64,000 bases of DNA from NCBI RefSeq assembly GCF_001077815.2, contig NZ_CP011310.1, positions 372,001 to 436,000 on the forward strand, written 5' to 3'. Below are positions 53,730 to 63,255 of the stretch, one piece after another. The position numbers and the translations under genes are program-made. Source of the stretch: Aurantiacibacter atlanticus (GTDB lineage Bacteria > Pseudomonadota > Alphaproteobacteria > Sphingomonadales > Sphingomonadaceae). The notes beneath the pieces were generated by a model. That model saw only the letters and a program-made list of their open reading frames with translations, was not told where the DNA came from and did no database searches. Position 1 is the stretch's first letter; each line of letters opens with the position of its first letter.

Positions 53730-54571
53730 ATCGGCTTGGTGCCGCGCTGCGCGGGCCGGTCCCGTGCCTCACGCTCCTGATAAAGACGTATGACAGCAGC
53801 GGCTGTTTCTTCGATAGAGCGACGGGTCACATCAATCACCGGCCATCCATTATCGGCGAACAAGCGGCGGGCGAACGCCACTTCCTTGGTCACCCTCTCG
53901 CCATCGACATAGGATGTCTCGGTGCTTTCATTAAGGGAAAGCAGGCGATTCCGCCGGATCTGAACCAGGCGTTCGGGCGCTGTGGTAAGGCCCACCACCA
54001 TGGGTTGGCGCAGGTCGAACAGCGATTTGGGCGGCGGGCTTTCCACCACCAGCGGAATATTGGCGACCTTGTATCCGCGATTGGCGAGGTAGATGCTCGT
54101 CGGTGTTTTCGATGTGCGTGAAACGCCGGCAAGAATAATGTCGGCTCCTTCCCAATTGTCCCAGCCGATCCCGTCATCATGAGCGATGGTAAACTGGATT
54201 GCATCGACGCGGGCGAAATATGCTTCGTCCATCGCGTGCTGGCGACCGGGGCGACCCTTGGCTTCCTGACCGAGGCGTTCTTCCAGCGCTTCTGTCACAG
54301 CGTCCAGCGCATCAACATGTTTCAGTCCAAGTGCGGTGCAACGTTCTTCCAGCCGCTGCCGGATCTCCTCATTGACCAATGTATAAAGAACCAGGCCGGG
54401 CTTGGACTTGAACTCATCGACAATGCGTTCGAGATGCTGTTGCGAGCGGACCATCGGCCAGAAATGACGGGTGACATCGCTATCTTCAAATTGCGCGAGC
54501 GCAGCCTTGGCGATCATTTCGAGCGTTTCGCCAGTTGAGTCTGACAGCAGGTGGAGATTGAGTTTTGTCAT
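53726..54571 (-). CDS. Pyruvate,water/phosphate dikinase regulatory protein (DUF299, PPSR)
   Basis: A 281-residue bifunctional kinase/pyrophosphorylase that switches PEP synthase or PPDK off and on. The P-loop-like motif is ILAGVSRTSKTPTSIYLANR; the start NLHLLSDSTGETLEMIAKAA is family typical. ATG 54571 is chosen; an upstream ATG at 54586 is in frame, and neither has a strong ribosome binding site. The gene directly borders the origin gap, as its ortholog does at Caulobacter Cori. It leads an overlapping operon into maf. Confidence 0.9.
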   Translation of the reverse strand: MTKLNLHLLSDSTGETLEMIAKAALAQFEDSDVTRHFWPMVRSQQHLERIVDEFKSKPGLVLYTLVNEEIRQRLEERCTALGLKHVDALDAVTEALEERLGQEAKGRPGRQHAMDEAYFARVDAIQFTIAHDDGIGWDNWEGADIILAGVSRTSKTPTSIYLANRGYKVANIPLVVESPPPKSLFDLRQPMVVGLTTAPERLVQIRRNRLLSLNESTETSYVDGERVTKEVAFARRLFADNGWPVIDVTRRSIEETAAAVIRLYQEREARDRPAQRGTKPI

Positions 54572-54875
54572 GTGGATAGACTTGCGCATAAACCACGGGA
54601 GAGATTGGCTAACAAGATGGTGATTGAATTGCATCCCCGCTGCCGGCCGTTTTGCAAGCAGAGTCATGCGCAGGCTGGCCCAATCTTCCCCTGCCTGTGG
54701 GTAGCGGGGAGAAGCTTCGCTTGACGCGGCAGGCCAACGAGTCGATGCGGCGGTCAAGATTGCCGATTGCGGGATATCTCCGGTGATCCACCGGTATCCC
54801 CGCAATCCACAGGCCCTACAAACTACAGAATCCTCTTAATATATATATTTATTTATTGGATTGGACCCATTCAGG
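54572..54875. other. Putative chromosomal replication origin (oriC)
   Basis: The gap between PPSR and hemE is the known origin position in Caulobacter, and the flanking gene order here is the same on both sides. It contains DnaA-box-like 9-mers: TGTGGATAG (54571-54579), TGTGGGTAG (54696-54704), TGATCCACC (54784-54792) and CAATCCACA (54803-54811). A 22-nt pure A/T stretch at 54836-54857 fits a DNA unwinding element. Three GANTC sites (54661, 54739, 54828) suggest CcrM methylation. None of the boxes is a perfect TTATCCACA. Confidence 0.8.
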
Positions 54876-55892
54876 ATGCCCGGACCCCTACTTGAAAACC
54901 TGCTAGGAACGCGAACCCAGAAGCGTCCGGTGTGGCTTATGCGACAGGCTGGGCGCTATCTTCCCGAATATCGTGAATTACGGGCAGAAAAGGGCGGATT
55001 TCTGGAACTCGTCTACGATAGCGAGGCCGCCGCCGAAGTTACCTTGCAGCCGATCCGCCGTTTCGGGTTTGACGGGGCGATCCTGTTTTCCGACATTCTG
55101 ATCGTGCCGCATGCGCTGGGGCAGGATCTGTGGTTCGAAGCGGGGGAAGGGCCTCGCCTTGCCCCGCCGCTGGTCGATGGTGTCTGGCAAAAACTGGGAA
55201 GCGCGCATCACCATTTTGATCCGGTTTATCGCACGGTGCAATTGTCGCGCGCCCGGCTGGATGAGGATGTCACCATGCTCGGTTTCATCGGTTCTCCGTG
55301 GACTGTGGCGACATATATGGTGGCAGGTCAGGGATCGAAGGATCAGGGCGTAGCCCGCGCGCTGGCCTATCGTGATCCTGCCGCATTCCAGTCTTTGGTA
55401 GACGCGATTGAGGCGGCCAGTCTGGAATATCTTATCGGACAGATTGATGCCGGTGTCGAAGCGGTGCAATTATTCGATAGCTGGGCAGGATCGCTCAGCC
55501 CGGACCAGTTTGAACGCTGGGTCATTGCGCCCAATGCGAGGCTTGCCGCCGTCATTCACGATGCACGGCCGGGCATACCGGTCATCGGCTTTCCGAAGGG
55601 TGCAGGGGCCAAACTGCCAGCCTATGCGCGCGAGACGGGTGTCGATGCGATTGGCGTGGATGAGACTGTCGATCCGATCTGGATAGCCTCTGAGCTGCCC
55701 GACAACATGGCTGTGCAGGGAAATCTGGACCCAATGCTACTCCTGGCAGGCGGAGAGGCGCTGGATACACAGGTGCGCAAAATTTGCGAAGCCTTCGCTT
55801 CGCGTCCCCATATTTTCAATCTAGGTCACGGGATCAATAAGGAAACTCCGATTGCGCACGTCGAACAATTGCTTGGGGTCCTGCGCAGTTGA
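54876..55892 (+). CDS. hemE: Uroporphyrinogen decarboxylase
   Basis: A 338-residue heme-pathway enzyme. The UROD signature is RPVWLMRQAGRYLPEYRELR; FSDILIVPHALGQDLWF and GFPKGAGAKLPAYARE are further family blocks. It converts uroporphyrinogen III to coproporphyrinogen III. ATG 54876 is preferred to the TTG at 54861. The gene borders oriC and begins the rightward leading-strand genes. hemJ follows after 38 nt. Confidence 0.95.
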   Translation: MPGPLLENLLGTRTQKRPVWLMRQAGRYLPEYRELRAEKGGFLELVYDSEAAAEVTLQPIRRFGFDGAILFSDILIVPHALGQDLWFEAGEGPRLAPPLVDGVWQKLGSAHHHFDPVYRTVQLSRARLDEDVTMLGFIGSPWTVATYMVAGQGSKDQGVARALAYRDPAAFQSLVDAIEAASLEYLIGQIDAGVEAVQLFDSWAGSLSPDQFERWVIAPNARLAAVIHDARPGIPVIGFPKGAGAKLPAYARETGVDAIGVDETVDPIWIASELPDNMAVQGNLDPMLLLAGGEALDTQVRKICEAFASRPHIFNLGHGINKETPIAHVEQLLGVLRS

Positions 55893-55930
55893 GGGGTGAC
55901 GCAGGGCCGGAGTTTCACTAGGAAAGGGCC

Positions 55931-56374
55931 ATGCAGGAATTTCTCTCCATGACCTATTACTGGCTGAAGGCCGGTCACATTATTTTCGTGATCTTCTGGA
56001 TCGCGGGCCTCTTCATGTTGCCCCGCCTGTTCGTTTATCACCAGGAAGCGCCAGAAGGTTCTGAAGAAGCTGCACGTTTCGTTGATCGTGAACGGAAGCT
56101 GCTGAAGATAATTCTTCTGCCTTCGATCATCGTGGTCTGGATCTTGGGGATCGCATTGGCCATTGCGCTGGGTGCCTTCAGCCAGGGCTGGCTGCATGCC
56201 AAGTTGCTACTCGTGCTCATCCTGTCAGGCTATCACGGCTATCTTTCAGCCTATGCCAAAAAGCTGGCTCGTGGTGAAAGGCCGCTCAGCGGAAAGCAAT
56301 TGCGGCTGCTGAATGAAGTACCGGGCGTGCTTGTGGCGATCATCGTTATCCTGGCCATCGTCAAACCGTTCTAG
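55931..56374 (+). CDS. hemJ: Protoporphyrinogen oxidase HemJ
   Basis: A 147-residue membrane protein with about four helices. Conserved His and Lys of HemJ are in YWLKAGHIIFVIFWIAGLFM and WLHAKLLLVLILSGYHGYLS. HemJ oxidises protoporphyrinogen IX to protoporphyrin IX. It follows hemE, and AGGAAAGG precedes ATG 55931. The order hemE-hemJ-rho is conserved in alphaproteobacteria. Confidence 0.9.
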   Translation: MQEFLSMTYYWLKAGHIIFVIFWIAGLFMLPRLFVYHQEAPEGSEEAARFVDRERKLLKIILLPSIIVVWILGIALAIALGAFSQGWLHAKLLLVLILSGYHGYLSAYAKKLARGERPLSGKQLRLLNEVPGVLVAIIVILAIVKPF

Positions 56375-56496
56375 CTTGCGCCTGGCCTTACGAGCGGCAG
56401 GGCGTTCCGCATTCCGGCCAGGAATTGCAGTCGCGACGATTCATGAATTGACCGCGCCGTGCGGCTCCCATATTGCGTGTGTCATCACCGGCTGAA

Positions 56497-56517
56497 GGTC
56501 GCGCTTTTCAAGCGACC
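56497..56517 (+). terminator. Hairpin in the hemJ-rho gap
   Basis: GGTCGC (56497-56502) pairs with GCGACC (56512-56517) around 9 nt, about 70 nt upstream of rho. It could end the hemE-hemJ transcript or belong to the rho leader, where autoregulation is common. No U-tract follows. Confidence 0.35.
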
Positions 56518-56586
56518 GCGTCTGCTTTCTCCAAGCCCATACGGCCCGCCGGCACCCCAGATTAACTACAGAAAAGTACACTGAAC

Positions 56587-57843
56587 ATGCATTTGAAAGA
56601 ACTGAAACAGCGCGCGCCGGCAGAACTGGTCTCCATGGCGGAGGAAATGGGTGTCGAAGGGGCATCAACCATGCGCCGCCAGGATTTGATGTTCGCCATC
56701 CTGAAGGAAGTTGCTGAAGACGGGGAAGAAATTCTCGGCATTGGCACGATTGAGGTTTTGCAGGACGGTTTTGGTTTCCTGCGTTCGCCCGAAGCAAATT
56801 ACCTTGCCGGACCGGACGATATTTATGTCTCTCCTAATCAGGTCCGCAAGATGGGCCTGCGCACGGGCGATACCGTCGAAGGTGAAATCCGCGCTCCGCG
56901 CGATGGCGAACGCTATTTCGCACTGACCAAGCTCAAGCAGGTCAATTTCGAAGACCCTGAGGCTGTGCGCCACCGTACCAATTTCGATAATCTGACACCG
57001 CTCTATCCCGACTCGCGATTGAATCTCGATACGAAGGATCCGACGGTCAAGGACAAGTCGGCTCGCGTCATTGATCTCATCAGCCCGCAAGGTAAGGGCC
57101 AGCGTGCTCTGATCGTTGCTCCGCCACGTACAGGTAAAACCGTTCTCTTGCAGAACATGGCCAAGGCCATCACTGATAATCACCCCGAGGTGTTCCTGCT
57201 GGTTCTGCTCGTGGATGAACGCCCTGAGGAAGTCACCGATATGCAGCGCAGCGTGAAGGGCGAGGTCATTAGCTCTACCTTCGATGAACCCGCTTCGCGC
57301 CACGTCCAAGTTGCTGAAATGGTTATAGAAAAAGCAAAACGCCTGGTCGAACACAAGAAGGATGTGGTCATCCTTCTCGATTCCATCACGCGCCTTGGCC
57401 GGGCCTATAACACCGTTGTGCCAAGCTCCGGCAAGGTGCTGACCGGCGGTGTCGATGCCAATGCCTTGCAGCGTCCGAAGCGCTTTTTCGGCGCGGCCCG
57501 GAATATTGAAGAGGGCGGTTCGCTTTCCATCATCGCTACTGCGCTGATCGATACGGGCAGCCGCATGGACGAAGTGATCTTTGAAGAGTTCAAGGGCACC
57601 GGCAACAGTGAAATCGTGCTTGACCGCAAGGTTGCAGACAAGCGTATCTTCCCCGCTCTTGATGTCGGCAAGTCCGGCACCCGCAAGGAAGAATTGCTGG
57701 TGGACAAGGAACAGCTTAGCAAGATGTGGGTCCTGCGCCGGATCCTGATGCAGATGGGCACCATAGATTCGATGGAATTCCTGCTCGACAAGATGAAGGA
57801 TTCCAAGACCAATGAAGATTTCTTTGCGACGATGAACCAGTAG
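56587..57843 (+). CDS. rho: Transcription termination factor Rho
   Basis: A 418-residue hexameric RNA helicase. It has an N-terminal Rho_N domain ([20 protein letters not shown]), the cold-shock-like RNA-binding domain ([18 protein letters not shown]), Walker A in [18 protein letters not shown], Walker B in [17 protein letters not shown] and the Q/R-loops ([20 protein letters not shown]). Length is normal. The leader is about 210 nt. BLUF follows 11 nt after the stop. Confidence 0.96.
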   Translation: MHLKELKQRAPAELVSMAEEMGVEGASTMRRQDLMFAILKEVAEDGEEILGIGTIEVLQDGFGFLRSPEANYLAGPDDIYVSPNQVRKMGLRTGDTVEGEIRAPRDGERYFALTKLKQVNFEDPEAVRHRTNFDNLTPLYPDSRLNLDTKDPTVKDKSARVIDLISPQGKGQRALIVAPPRTGKTVLLQNMAKAITDNHPEVFLLVLLVDERPEEVTDMQRSVKGEVISSTFDEPASRHVQVAEMVIEKAKRLVEHKKDVVILLDSITRLGRAYNTVVPSSGKVLTGGVDANALQRPKRFFGAARNIEEGGSLSIIATALIDTGSRMDEVIFEEFKGTGNSEIVLDRKVADKRIFPALDVGKSGTRKEELLVDKEQLSKMWVLRRILMQMGTIDSMEFLLDKMKDSKTNEDFFATMNQ

Positions 57844-57854
57844 GGGGCCATGTT

Positions 57855-58259
57855 ATGCAGGGGTCGCGATTGCACCAACTGGTCTACGTCAGCACCGCCG
57901 CAAAACTGGATGAAGGCGATATTGCCGCCATCCTTGCGACTGCGCAGCGCAGGAATGAGTCGCAAGAGATCACCGGTTTCCTGCTGTATAATGGACGCAA
58001 TTTTCTTCAGCTTGTTGAGGGTGACGAAGCGCGGCTGTTGAACTTGTGTGCGCGTCTGGCCAATGACCCGCGGCACACTGGGATGGTCATCACTTCCAAC
58101 ATTGCGATAGAAGAGCGGGCCTATCCCGACTGGACGATGAATCTTATCGGATGGGTCGACGATGTCGATACACGGATGGCCCGTATCAGCGAGAGAATTG
58201 GCGATCGGCTGAATAATGACGTTCAGCGATTTGTCCTTAATTTTGCAGCGTTGAATTAA
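57855..58259 (+). CDS. BLUF-domain blue-light photoreceptor
   Basis: A 134-residue single-domain BLUF protein. The flavin-network residues are in place: Tyr11 (QLVYVS), Asn34 (QRRNESQEITG), Gln52 (FLQLVEGD), Trp93 and Met95 (YPDWTMNLI); spacing matches AppA within 1 residue. No output domain is attached, so it must act through a partner. It starts 11 nt after rho and is probably co-transcribed with it. Another in-frame-looking ATG at 57850 is in a different frame. Confidence 0.9.
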   Translation: MQGSRLHQLVYVSTAAKLDEGDIAAILATAQRRNESQEITGFLLYNGRNFLQLVEGDEARLLNLCARLANDPRHTGMVITSNIAIEERAYPDWTMNLIGWVDDVDTRMARISERIGDRLNNDVQRFVLNFAALN

Positions 58260-58325
58260 AGATTTGGGTAGCTGCGCCTGCATGGCGGGCGAAGGAAAAG
58301 TCGTGCCGTCATGAATAGAGGCGGG

Positions 58326-58361
58326 CAGGATGGCGGGGTTCTCATCCTCCGCCATCGCCTG
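58326..58361. terminator. Hairpin between convergent BLUF and DLH genes
   Basis: GATGGCGG (58329-58336) pairs with CCGCCATC (58349-58356), extended on the outside by GCAG/CTGC. It lies between two convergent stops and has no T-run, so it probably insulates both transcripts or stabilises the 3' end. Confidence 0.45.
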
Positions 58362-58366
58362 CATAT

Positions 58367-59065
58367 TTAAGCCAGATGTTCCGCGAAGAATTCAGCCGTG
58401 CGGCTATCGGCGAGCGTAGCGGCCTCTTCATTGCGACGCTTTCCGAATTCAGTGGCAAAACCGTGATCCTGTCCCTCGTAATCGTATAGGGTTATCTTTG
58501 GATCGCGATCGAGAACCTCATGCATTTTTGCCTGCGTCTCAGCATTCACAAAGCCATCGTCACTTGCAATATGCAGCATGAGCGGATGCGAGATTGCGTT
58601 GTGTTCATGCAGCAGGTCATCCAGTCCCACCGCATAATAGCCGACGGTCGCATTCACATCGGTGCGTGCCGCGGTCATATAGGCTAGCCGCCCGCCAAGA
58701 CAGTATCCTACCGCACCGACCTTGCCGCTACTTGTCATGGGGCGGACATGTTTGATGGTCGCTTCGATATCACGAATTCCTGCGTCCTGATTAAACTTGC
58801 CCATCAGATCGAGGGCGGTCTGAAAATTCGGCTCATTGTCGGGGTCAAGCTCGACACCCGGCGTCAGTCGCCAGAACAGATCTGGCGCAATGGCCAGGTA
58901 GCCCACATCGGCCAGACTGTCGCATTTCTGGCGGATGCCTTCGTTTACACCGAAGATTTCCTGTATCACAACGATTGCTGATTTGGCCTCTCCTATGGGT
59001 GCTGCCAGATAGGCATTGAAGCTGTCATCACCAGAAAGGGTGGAAATGCTCACTGTCTCACTCAT
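58367..59065 (-). CDS. Dienelactone hydrolase family protein
   Basis: A 232-residue alpha/beta hydrolase. The nucleophile elbow is GAVGYCLGGRLAYM (Cys), the acid ASDDGFV and the His DYEGQDHGFATE, the Cys-Asp-His triad of dienelactone hydrolases. The true substrate may be another ester. It is a single gene, convergent with BLUF and divergent from the DUF6489 gene. Confidence 0.9.
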   Translation of the reverse strand: MSETVSISTLSGDDSFNAYLAAPIGEAKSAIVVIQEIFGVNEGIRQKCDSLADVGYLAIAPDLFWRLTPGVELDPDNEPNFQTALDLMGKFNQDAGIRDIEATIKHVRPMTSSGKVGAVGYCLGGRLAYMTAARTDVNATVGYYAVGLDDLLHEHNAISHPLMLHIASDDGFVNAETQAKMHEVLDRDPKITLYDYEGQDHGFATEFGKRRNEEAATLADSRTAEFFAEHLA

Positions 59066-59136
59066 ATAAGACTCTCCCGATTGATAGATAATGCATATAG
59101 CATTCTACGCGGCAACGCAGGAAAGGTGTCGGAAAA

Positions 59137-59409
59137 ATGAAGGTACACGTCGAAATCGACTGCACGCCGGAAGAGGCTCGCCAGTTCATGGGTCTGCCCG
59201 ATGTTGAACAGGCCAATGCAATCTATGTCGATACGATTGCGAGCGCGATGAAAGGCGTGACCAATACAGAGCAGCTTGAGCAATATGCAAAGCAACTGGC
59301 ACCCATGGGCCAGATGGGGCTGAAGATGTTCCAGAGCTTCGTAGAGAGCGCAGGAGGAGGTTCGGCAGCTGGTGGAACGAAGGGATCGGGTGGGAAAACG
59401 TCTTCCTAG
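59137..59409 (+). CDS. DUF6489-like small protein
   Basis: A 90-residue protein: MKVHVEIDCTPEEARQFMGL, AMKGVTNTEQLEQYAKQLAP and MGQMGLKMFQSFVES, ending in a Gly/Ser-rich tail. It resembles DUF6489 proteins found before mnmE in sphingomonads. No catalytic residues are evident. GGAAAA precedes ATG 59137. mnmE starts 19 nt after its stop. Confidence 0.7.
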   Translation: MKVHVEIDCTPEEARQFMGLPDVEQANAIYVDTIASAMKGVTNTEQLEQYAKQLAPMGQMGLKMFQSFVESAGGGSAAGGTKGSGGKTSS

Positions 59410-59428
59410 GAAGAACAAGCCACTGGAA

Positions 59429-60703
59429 ATGGAAACTATTTTCGCTCTTTCGAGTGGTACTCCGCCTGCCGGAATCGGCGTCATCAGGCTTACCGGACCG
59501 CAGGTTCGCTTGGCGCTTCAGGCCTTGACGGGCTCAGTCCCCAAGCCTCGCCATGCGACTAGGGCGAAATTTCGCAATGTGAGTAACGATGTGCTCGATG
59601 ATGGTCTTGTCCTGTTTTTTGCCGGGCCGCATTCTGTCACCGGAGAGGATCTGGCTGAATTCCACTGCCACGGGGGCCGCGCTGTCATTACCGCTGTTGA
59701 GAAGGCGCTGGCTGAAATCGATGGATGCCGTTCGGCGCAGGCAGGAGAGTTCACCCGTCGTGCTTTTGCCAATGGCCGGATTGACCTTTCCGAGGCAGAG
59801 GGCCTTGCTGACCTGCTCTCGGCGGAAACCGAATTACAGCGCCGCAGTGCAATGGAAATGGCGAGCGGATCATTGTCCCGCAAAGTTGACGATTGGCGTG
59901 AGCGCTTGCTGTTGCTGTCGGCCCAAGTGGAGGCAGTTCTTGACTTTGATGACGAGGATGATGTGGGCGGCTTGTCGCAACGTTTCAGCGATAGCTTATC
60001 TTCCCTGGCTCAGGACGTGACCGATGCGTTATCCGCGCCTCACGCCGAAACCTTGCGAGAGGGCTACCGCGTCGCTCTGGCAGGTCCGCCCAATGCGGGG
60101 AAATCTACCTTATTCAATGCGCTGACTGAAACTGAAGCTGCCATCACGGCAAAGATCGCCGGAACCACGCGCGATGTCCTCACCCAATCGGTCGCGTTGG
60201 CCGGTATCCCTTTCACCTTTGTCGATATGGCTGGCTTGCGCGAAGCGGGGGAAGACGAGATAGAGGCGATCGGGATTGAGCGCGCCGGGGCTGAAATTGC
60301 CCGCGCTGACCTCGTGCTTTGGCTGGGGACGGAGGGTGAAGGTCCGCCGGGTTCTTGGGAAGTGGAGGCGCAATGTGACAGGGCTGGCCATGTGCGCAAA
60401 TGCGAGTATAAGCACCGCGTTTCTGCAGTGACCGGCCAGGGGCTTGCGGAACTGCGCACTGCGTTAATCGACCAAGCGCGAGGGGCAATGCCAAAACCCG
60501 GCTCCGCCGCCCTCAACATGCGCCAGCGCGCACGCCTTGAAGAGGCATTGGTGGCTTTGCAGCAAAGCACGGATACCCCTGATCCATTGTTGATTGCAGA
60601 GAATTTACGCGTGGCTCGCTTGGCCTTTGATGCTTTAACCGGACAAACATCGACTGAAGACGTGCTTGATGCTTTGTTTGGCCGCTTCTGCATCGGAAAG
60701 TGA
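59429..60703 (+). CDS. mnmE: tRNA modification GTPase MnmE
   Basis: A 424-residue GTPase that with MnmG makes 5-carboxymethylaminomethyl-type uridine at tRNA position 34. It has an N-terminal folate-binding domain (IFALSSGTPPAGIGVIRLTG), then the G domain (AGPPNAGKSTLFNALTETEA, FVDMAGLREAGEDE) and the invariant C-terminal FCIGK. The longer frame to 59372 overlaps DUF6489, so ATG 59429 is chosen. The stop is 1 nt before the first parS. Confidence 0.95.
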   Translation: METIFALSSGTPPAGIGVIRLTGPQVRLALQALTGSVPKPRHATRAKFRNVSNDVLDDGLVLFFAGPHSVTGEDLAEFHCHGGRAVITAVEKALAEIDGCRSAQAGEFTRRAFANGRIDLSEAEGLADLLSAETELQRRSAMEMASGSLSRKVDDWRERLLLLSAQVEAVLDFDDEDDVGGLSQRFSDSLSSLAQDVTDALSAPHAETLREGYRVALAGPPNAGKSTLFNALTETEAAITAKIAGTTRDVLTQSVALAGIPFTFVDMAGLREAGEDEIEAIGIERAGAEIARADLVLWLGTEGEGPPGSWEVEAQCDRAGHVRKCEYKHRVSAVTGQGLAELRTALIDQARGAMPKPGSAALNMRQRARLEEALVALQQSTDTPDPLLIAENLRVARLAFDALTGQTSTEDVLDALFGRFCIGK

Positions 60704-60704
60704 T

Positions 60705-60720
60705 TGTTCCACGTGGAACA
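60705..60720. promoter_or_regulatory. parS site 1
   Basis: A perfect 16-bp palindrome, TGTTCCACGTGGAACA, the ParB centromere sequence, in the mnmE-mnmG gap, 2 nt after the mnmE stop. It is 5.9 kb from the putative oriC. Confidence 0.92.
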
Positions 60721-60778
60721 TTGCCGCCTGAGCATCAAGGTTTTGACCATCAGGGCTTAGCCACGTATCGGGCAATCA

Positions 60779-62632
60779 ATGCCCCAGTTTGATATTATCA
60801 TCGTCGGAGGAGGACACGCCGGTTGCGAAGCTGCAGCAGTAGCGGCGCGCATGGGTGCGCGCACGGCGTTGATAACTTTCGATGCGACAATGCTCGGTGC
60901 GATGAGCTGCAACCCAGCGATTGGCGGCTTGGGCAAGGGTCATCTTGTCCGAGAGGTTGATGCATTTGATGGCTTGATTGGCCGCGCCGCCGATGCTGCG
61001 GCAATCCATTACCGCATGCTCAACAGGTCGAAGGGTAGTGCGGTTCACGGACCACGCGTTCAGGCTGACCGCAATTTATTCCGGGCGAAGATACAGGCGA
61101 TGCTCGGCCAGCTTGAAAATCTAACCGTGATCGAAGGCGAGGCCGCGTCATTGCTCCTTACCAAAGGGAGGGCATCGGGGATATGCCTTGCCGATGGCAG
61201 CGAAGTTCGCGGAAGTGCGGTTGTTCTGTGCACCGGCACATTTCTTGGTGGTACGCTTTTTCGCGGGGAAGAGCGGCTGACCGGGGGACGTATTGGGGAG
61301 CAAGCGGCGCAGCGGCTTGCTGAACAATTGCGCGGTGCAGAGCTCCCGATGGCACGACTCAAGACAGGAACGCCACCCAGATTGGATGGACGGACAATCG
61401 ATTGGTCTTGTTTGGCGGAGCAACCTTCAGACTGCCAGTTCTGGACGATGTCCCCGCTTACCCGCAATCGTGTAAATCCACAGATCTTTTGCGCCATTAC
61501 GCGGACGAACCAGCAGGCGCATGACATTATCGCCGCCAATCTTGATCGCTCTCCCTTGTTTTCAGGGGCAATTGATGCTGCGGGTCCTCGATATTGCCCG
61601 TCTATTGAGGACAAGATTCACCGTTTCGCTGATCGGGATGGCCACCAGGTATTTCTTGAGCCAGAAGGTCTGGATACCCATCTGGTCTATCCAAACGGCA
61701 TCAGCACCTCTTTACCGGTGGATGTCCAGCTTGGCATGCTACACGCGATGGAGGGACTGGAACAGGTTGTCATGGAAGTGCCAGGCTATGCGGTCGAATA
61801 TGACCATATTGATCCCCGCGCGTTAGGGCAGGATCTTCAGCTCAAGGTAATTCCTGGTGTTTATTGTGCAGGTCAGATCAACGGCACAACGGGGTATGAA
61901 GAAGCGGCCGCACAGGGCCTGATTGCCGGTATGGGTGCGGCTTGCGCGATTCTTGATAGAGAGCCGCCCGCGTTGAATAGAGCGAATTCTTACATGGCCG
62001 TTTTGATCGACGACCTTACCCTTCATGGTGTGAGTGAGCCCTATCGCATGCTAACGGCACGCGCCGAATATCGCCTTCGTCTACGTGCAAACAATGCCAC
62101 AACTCGTCTCACCAGACTTGCGATGGACATTGGCTGCGTCGCAACCGATCGCCGCGAATGGTTTGAAAAGCGTTTGAATACGGCCGCTACTTGGGAAACT
62201 GCGCTCGACCGCAAGGTTCCAGCTACGCAAATGCATGATGAGGGGTTGTCGGTTCGCCGTGATGCGGGGCACAAGGCTCTGCGTGAATGGCTCACCCTTC
62301 CTGACATTTCTCTTGAAGCTCTTGCAGAATGGCTTCCAGCAGACTGTGACATACATTCAGAGCTTGCCGGTGAGTTGGTCGAAGACGCAGCCTACGCACC
62401 ATATCTCGCGCGCCAGGATGCGGAATTGCGTGATTTGCGCAGCAGCGAAGGTCTCGAATTGAGCGATGATTTCCCTTTTTCCGAAGTGCCGGGCCTTTCG
62501 AATGAGATGGTAGAACGCCTATCGACCGCACGGCCGCATAATCTTGCGGCTGCCGGCAGGATTCGTGGCATCACCCCCGCTGCCTTGGCGGCTTTGCTGG
62601 TCCACGCGAAACGCCGTAACCGCGCCGCATGA
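60779..62632 (+). CDS. mnmG: tRNA uridine-5-carboxymethylaminomethyl modification enzyme MnmG
   Basis: A 617-residue FAD protein. FAD motif [20 protein letters not shown], then [20 protein letters not shown], and later [36 protein letters not shown] and [15 protein letters not shown]. It pairs with MnmE for wobble-uridine modification. The ribosome binding site is weak. It overlaps rsmG by 4 nt (ATGA). Confidence 0.95.
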   Translation: MPQFDIIIVGGGHAGCEAAAVAARMGARTALITFDATMLGAMSCNPAIGGLGKGHLVREVDAFDGLIGRAADAAAIHYRMLNRSKGSAVHGPRVQADRNLFRAKIQAMLGQLENLTVIEGEAASLLLTKGRASGICLADGSEVRGSAVVLCTGTFLGGTLFRGEERLTGGRIGEQAAQRLAEQLRGAELPMARLKTGTPPRLDGRTIDWSCLAEQPSDCQFWTMSPLTRNRVNPQIFCAITRTNQQAHDIIAANLDRSPLFSGAIDAAGPRYCPSIEDKIHRFADRDGHQVFLEPEGLDTHLVYPNGISTSLPVDVQLGMLHAMEGLEQVVMEVPGYAVEYDHIDPRALGQDLQLKVIPGVYCAGQINGTTGYEEAAAQGLIAGMGAACAILDREPPALNRANSYMAVLIDDLTLHGVSEPYRMLTARAEYRLRLRANNATTRLTRLAMDIGCVATDRREWFEKRLNTAATWETALDRKVPATQMHDEGLSVRRDAGHKALREWLTLPDISLEALAEWLPADCDIHSELAGELVEDAAYAPYLARQDAELRDLRSSEGLELSDDFPFSEVPGLSNEMVERLSTARPHNLAAAGRIRGITPAALAALLVHAKRRNRAA

Positions 62633-63255
62633 TGGATAATGAAGAGCAGGCTAGGGCGTTTTGCGATGAGCGCGCGGATGCCAGCGCTATGCTACGGCTC
62701 GACCGCTTTATTGCGATGCTGGCACAAGAAAATAACCAACAAAATCTGGTTTCAAATTCCAGCTTAAACTTCGTGTGGCAGCGGCATATAGCGGATAGTT
62801 TGCAGCTCCTGGATCATGTTCCACGTGGAACATCTCCTTGGCTGGATCTAGGTTCGGGCGCCGGGATACCGGGCCTCATTCTCGCAATTGCGCGCCCAGA
62901 CATGCAATTTGTGCTCGTCGAATCACGTCGAAAGCGAGTCGAATGGCTGCAACAGGTCAAGACAGAATTTGGACTCTCGCACTGCTCAATTCATGGTAGT
63001 CGCCTAGAACTTGTGGAAAGTCACGAAATGGCGGTTATTACAGCGCGGGCCTTTGCTCCAATGCCTAAGTTGCTCAACTTATCCGCCCGTTTTTCCACAC
63101 GCTCCACATATTGGGTGTTGCCGAAGGGGCGCTCGGGGGCGCAAGAACTTAAAGAGCAGCCCGAAGCCATCCAGAAAATGTTCCACGTGGAACAATCAGC
63201 TACGGATGGTGAGGCGGGCATCTTAATCGGCACAGGGAGGCCTCCGCTCGGATGA
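62629..63255 (+). CDS. rsmG: 16S rRNA (guanine(527)-N7)-methyltransferase RsmG
   Basis: A 208-residue SAM methyltransferase. The SAM motif I is [40 protein letters not shown] precedes it. It methylates G527 of 16S rRNA. Two parS palindromes lie inside the coding sequence and are translated in different frames (HVPRGT at 62817, MFHVEQ at 63179). It overlaps mnmG and parA by 4 nt each (ATGA). Confidence 0.93.
   Translation: MMDNEEQARAFCDERADASAMLRLDRFIAMLAQENNQQNLVSNSSLNFVWQRHIADSLQLLDHVPRGTSPWLDLGSGAGIPGLILAIARPDMQFVLVESRRKRVEWLQQVKTEFGLSHCSIHGSRLELVESHEMAVITARAFAPMPKLLNLSARFSTRSTYWVLPKGRSGAQELKEQPEAIQKMFHVEQSATDGEAGILIGTGRPPLG
62817..62832. promoter_or_regulatory. parS site 2, inside rsmG
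   Basis: Perfect 16-bp TGTTCCACGTGGAACA within rsmG codons read as HVPRGT. It is 8.0 kb from the putative oriC. Confidence 0.92.
63179..63194. promoter_or_regulatory. parS site 3, inside rsmG
   Basis: Perfect 16-bp TGTTCCACGTGGAACA read as MFHVEQ near the RsmG C-terminus, 58 nt before the parA start. Confidence 0.92.

Noticed and set aside
54836..54857. CtrA site (TTAA-N7-TTAA) in the A/T-rich stretch of the origin
   Set aside because: The second half-site is ATTT at N7 or TTTA at N8, so the match is poor and expected in any A/T run.
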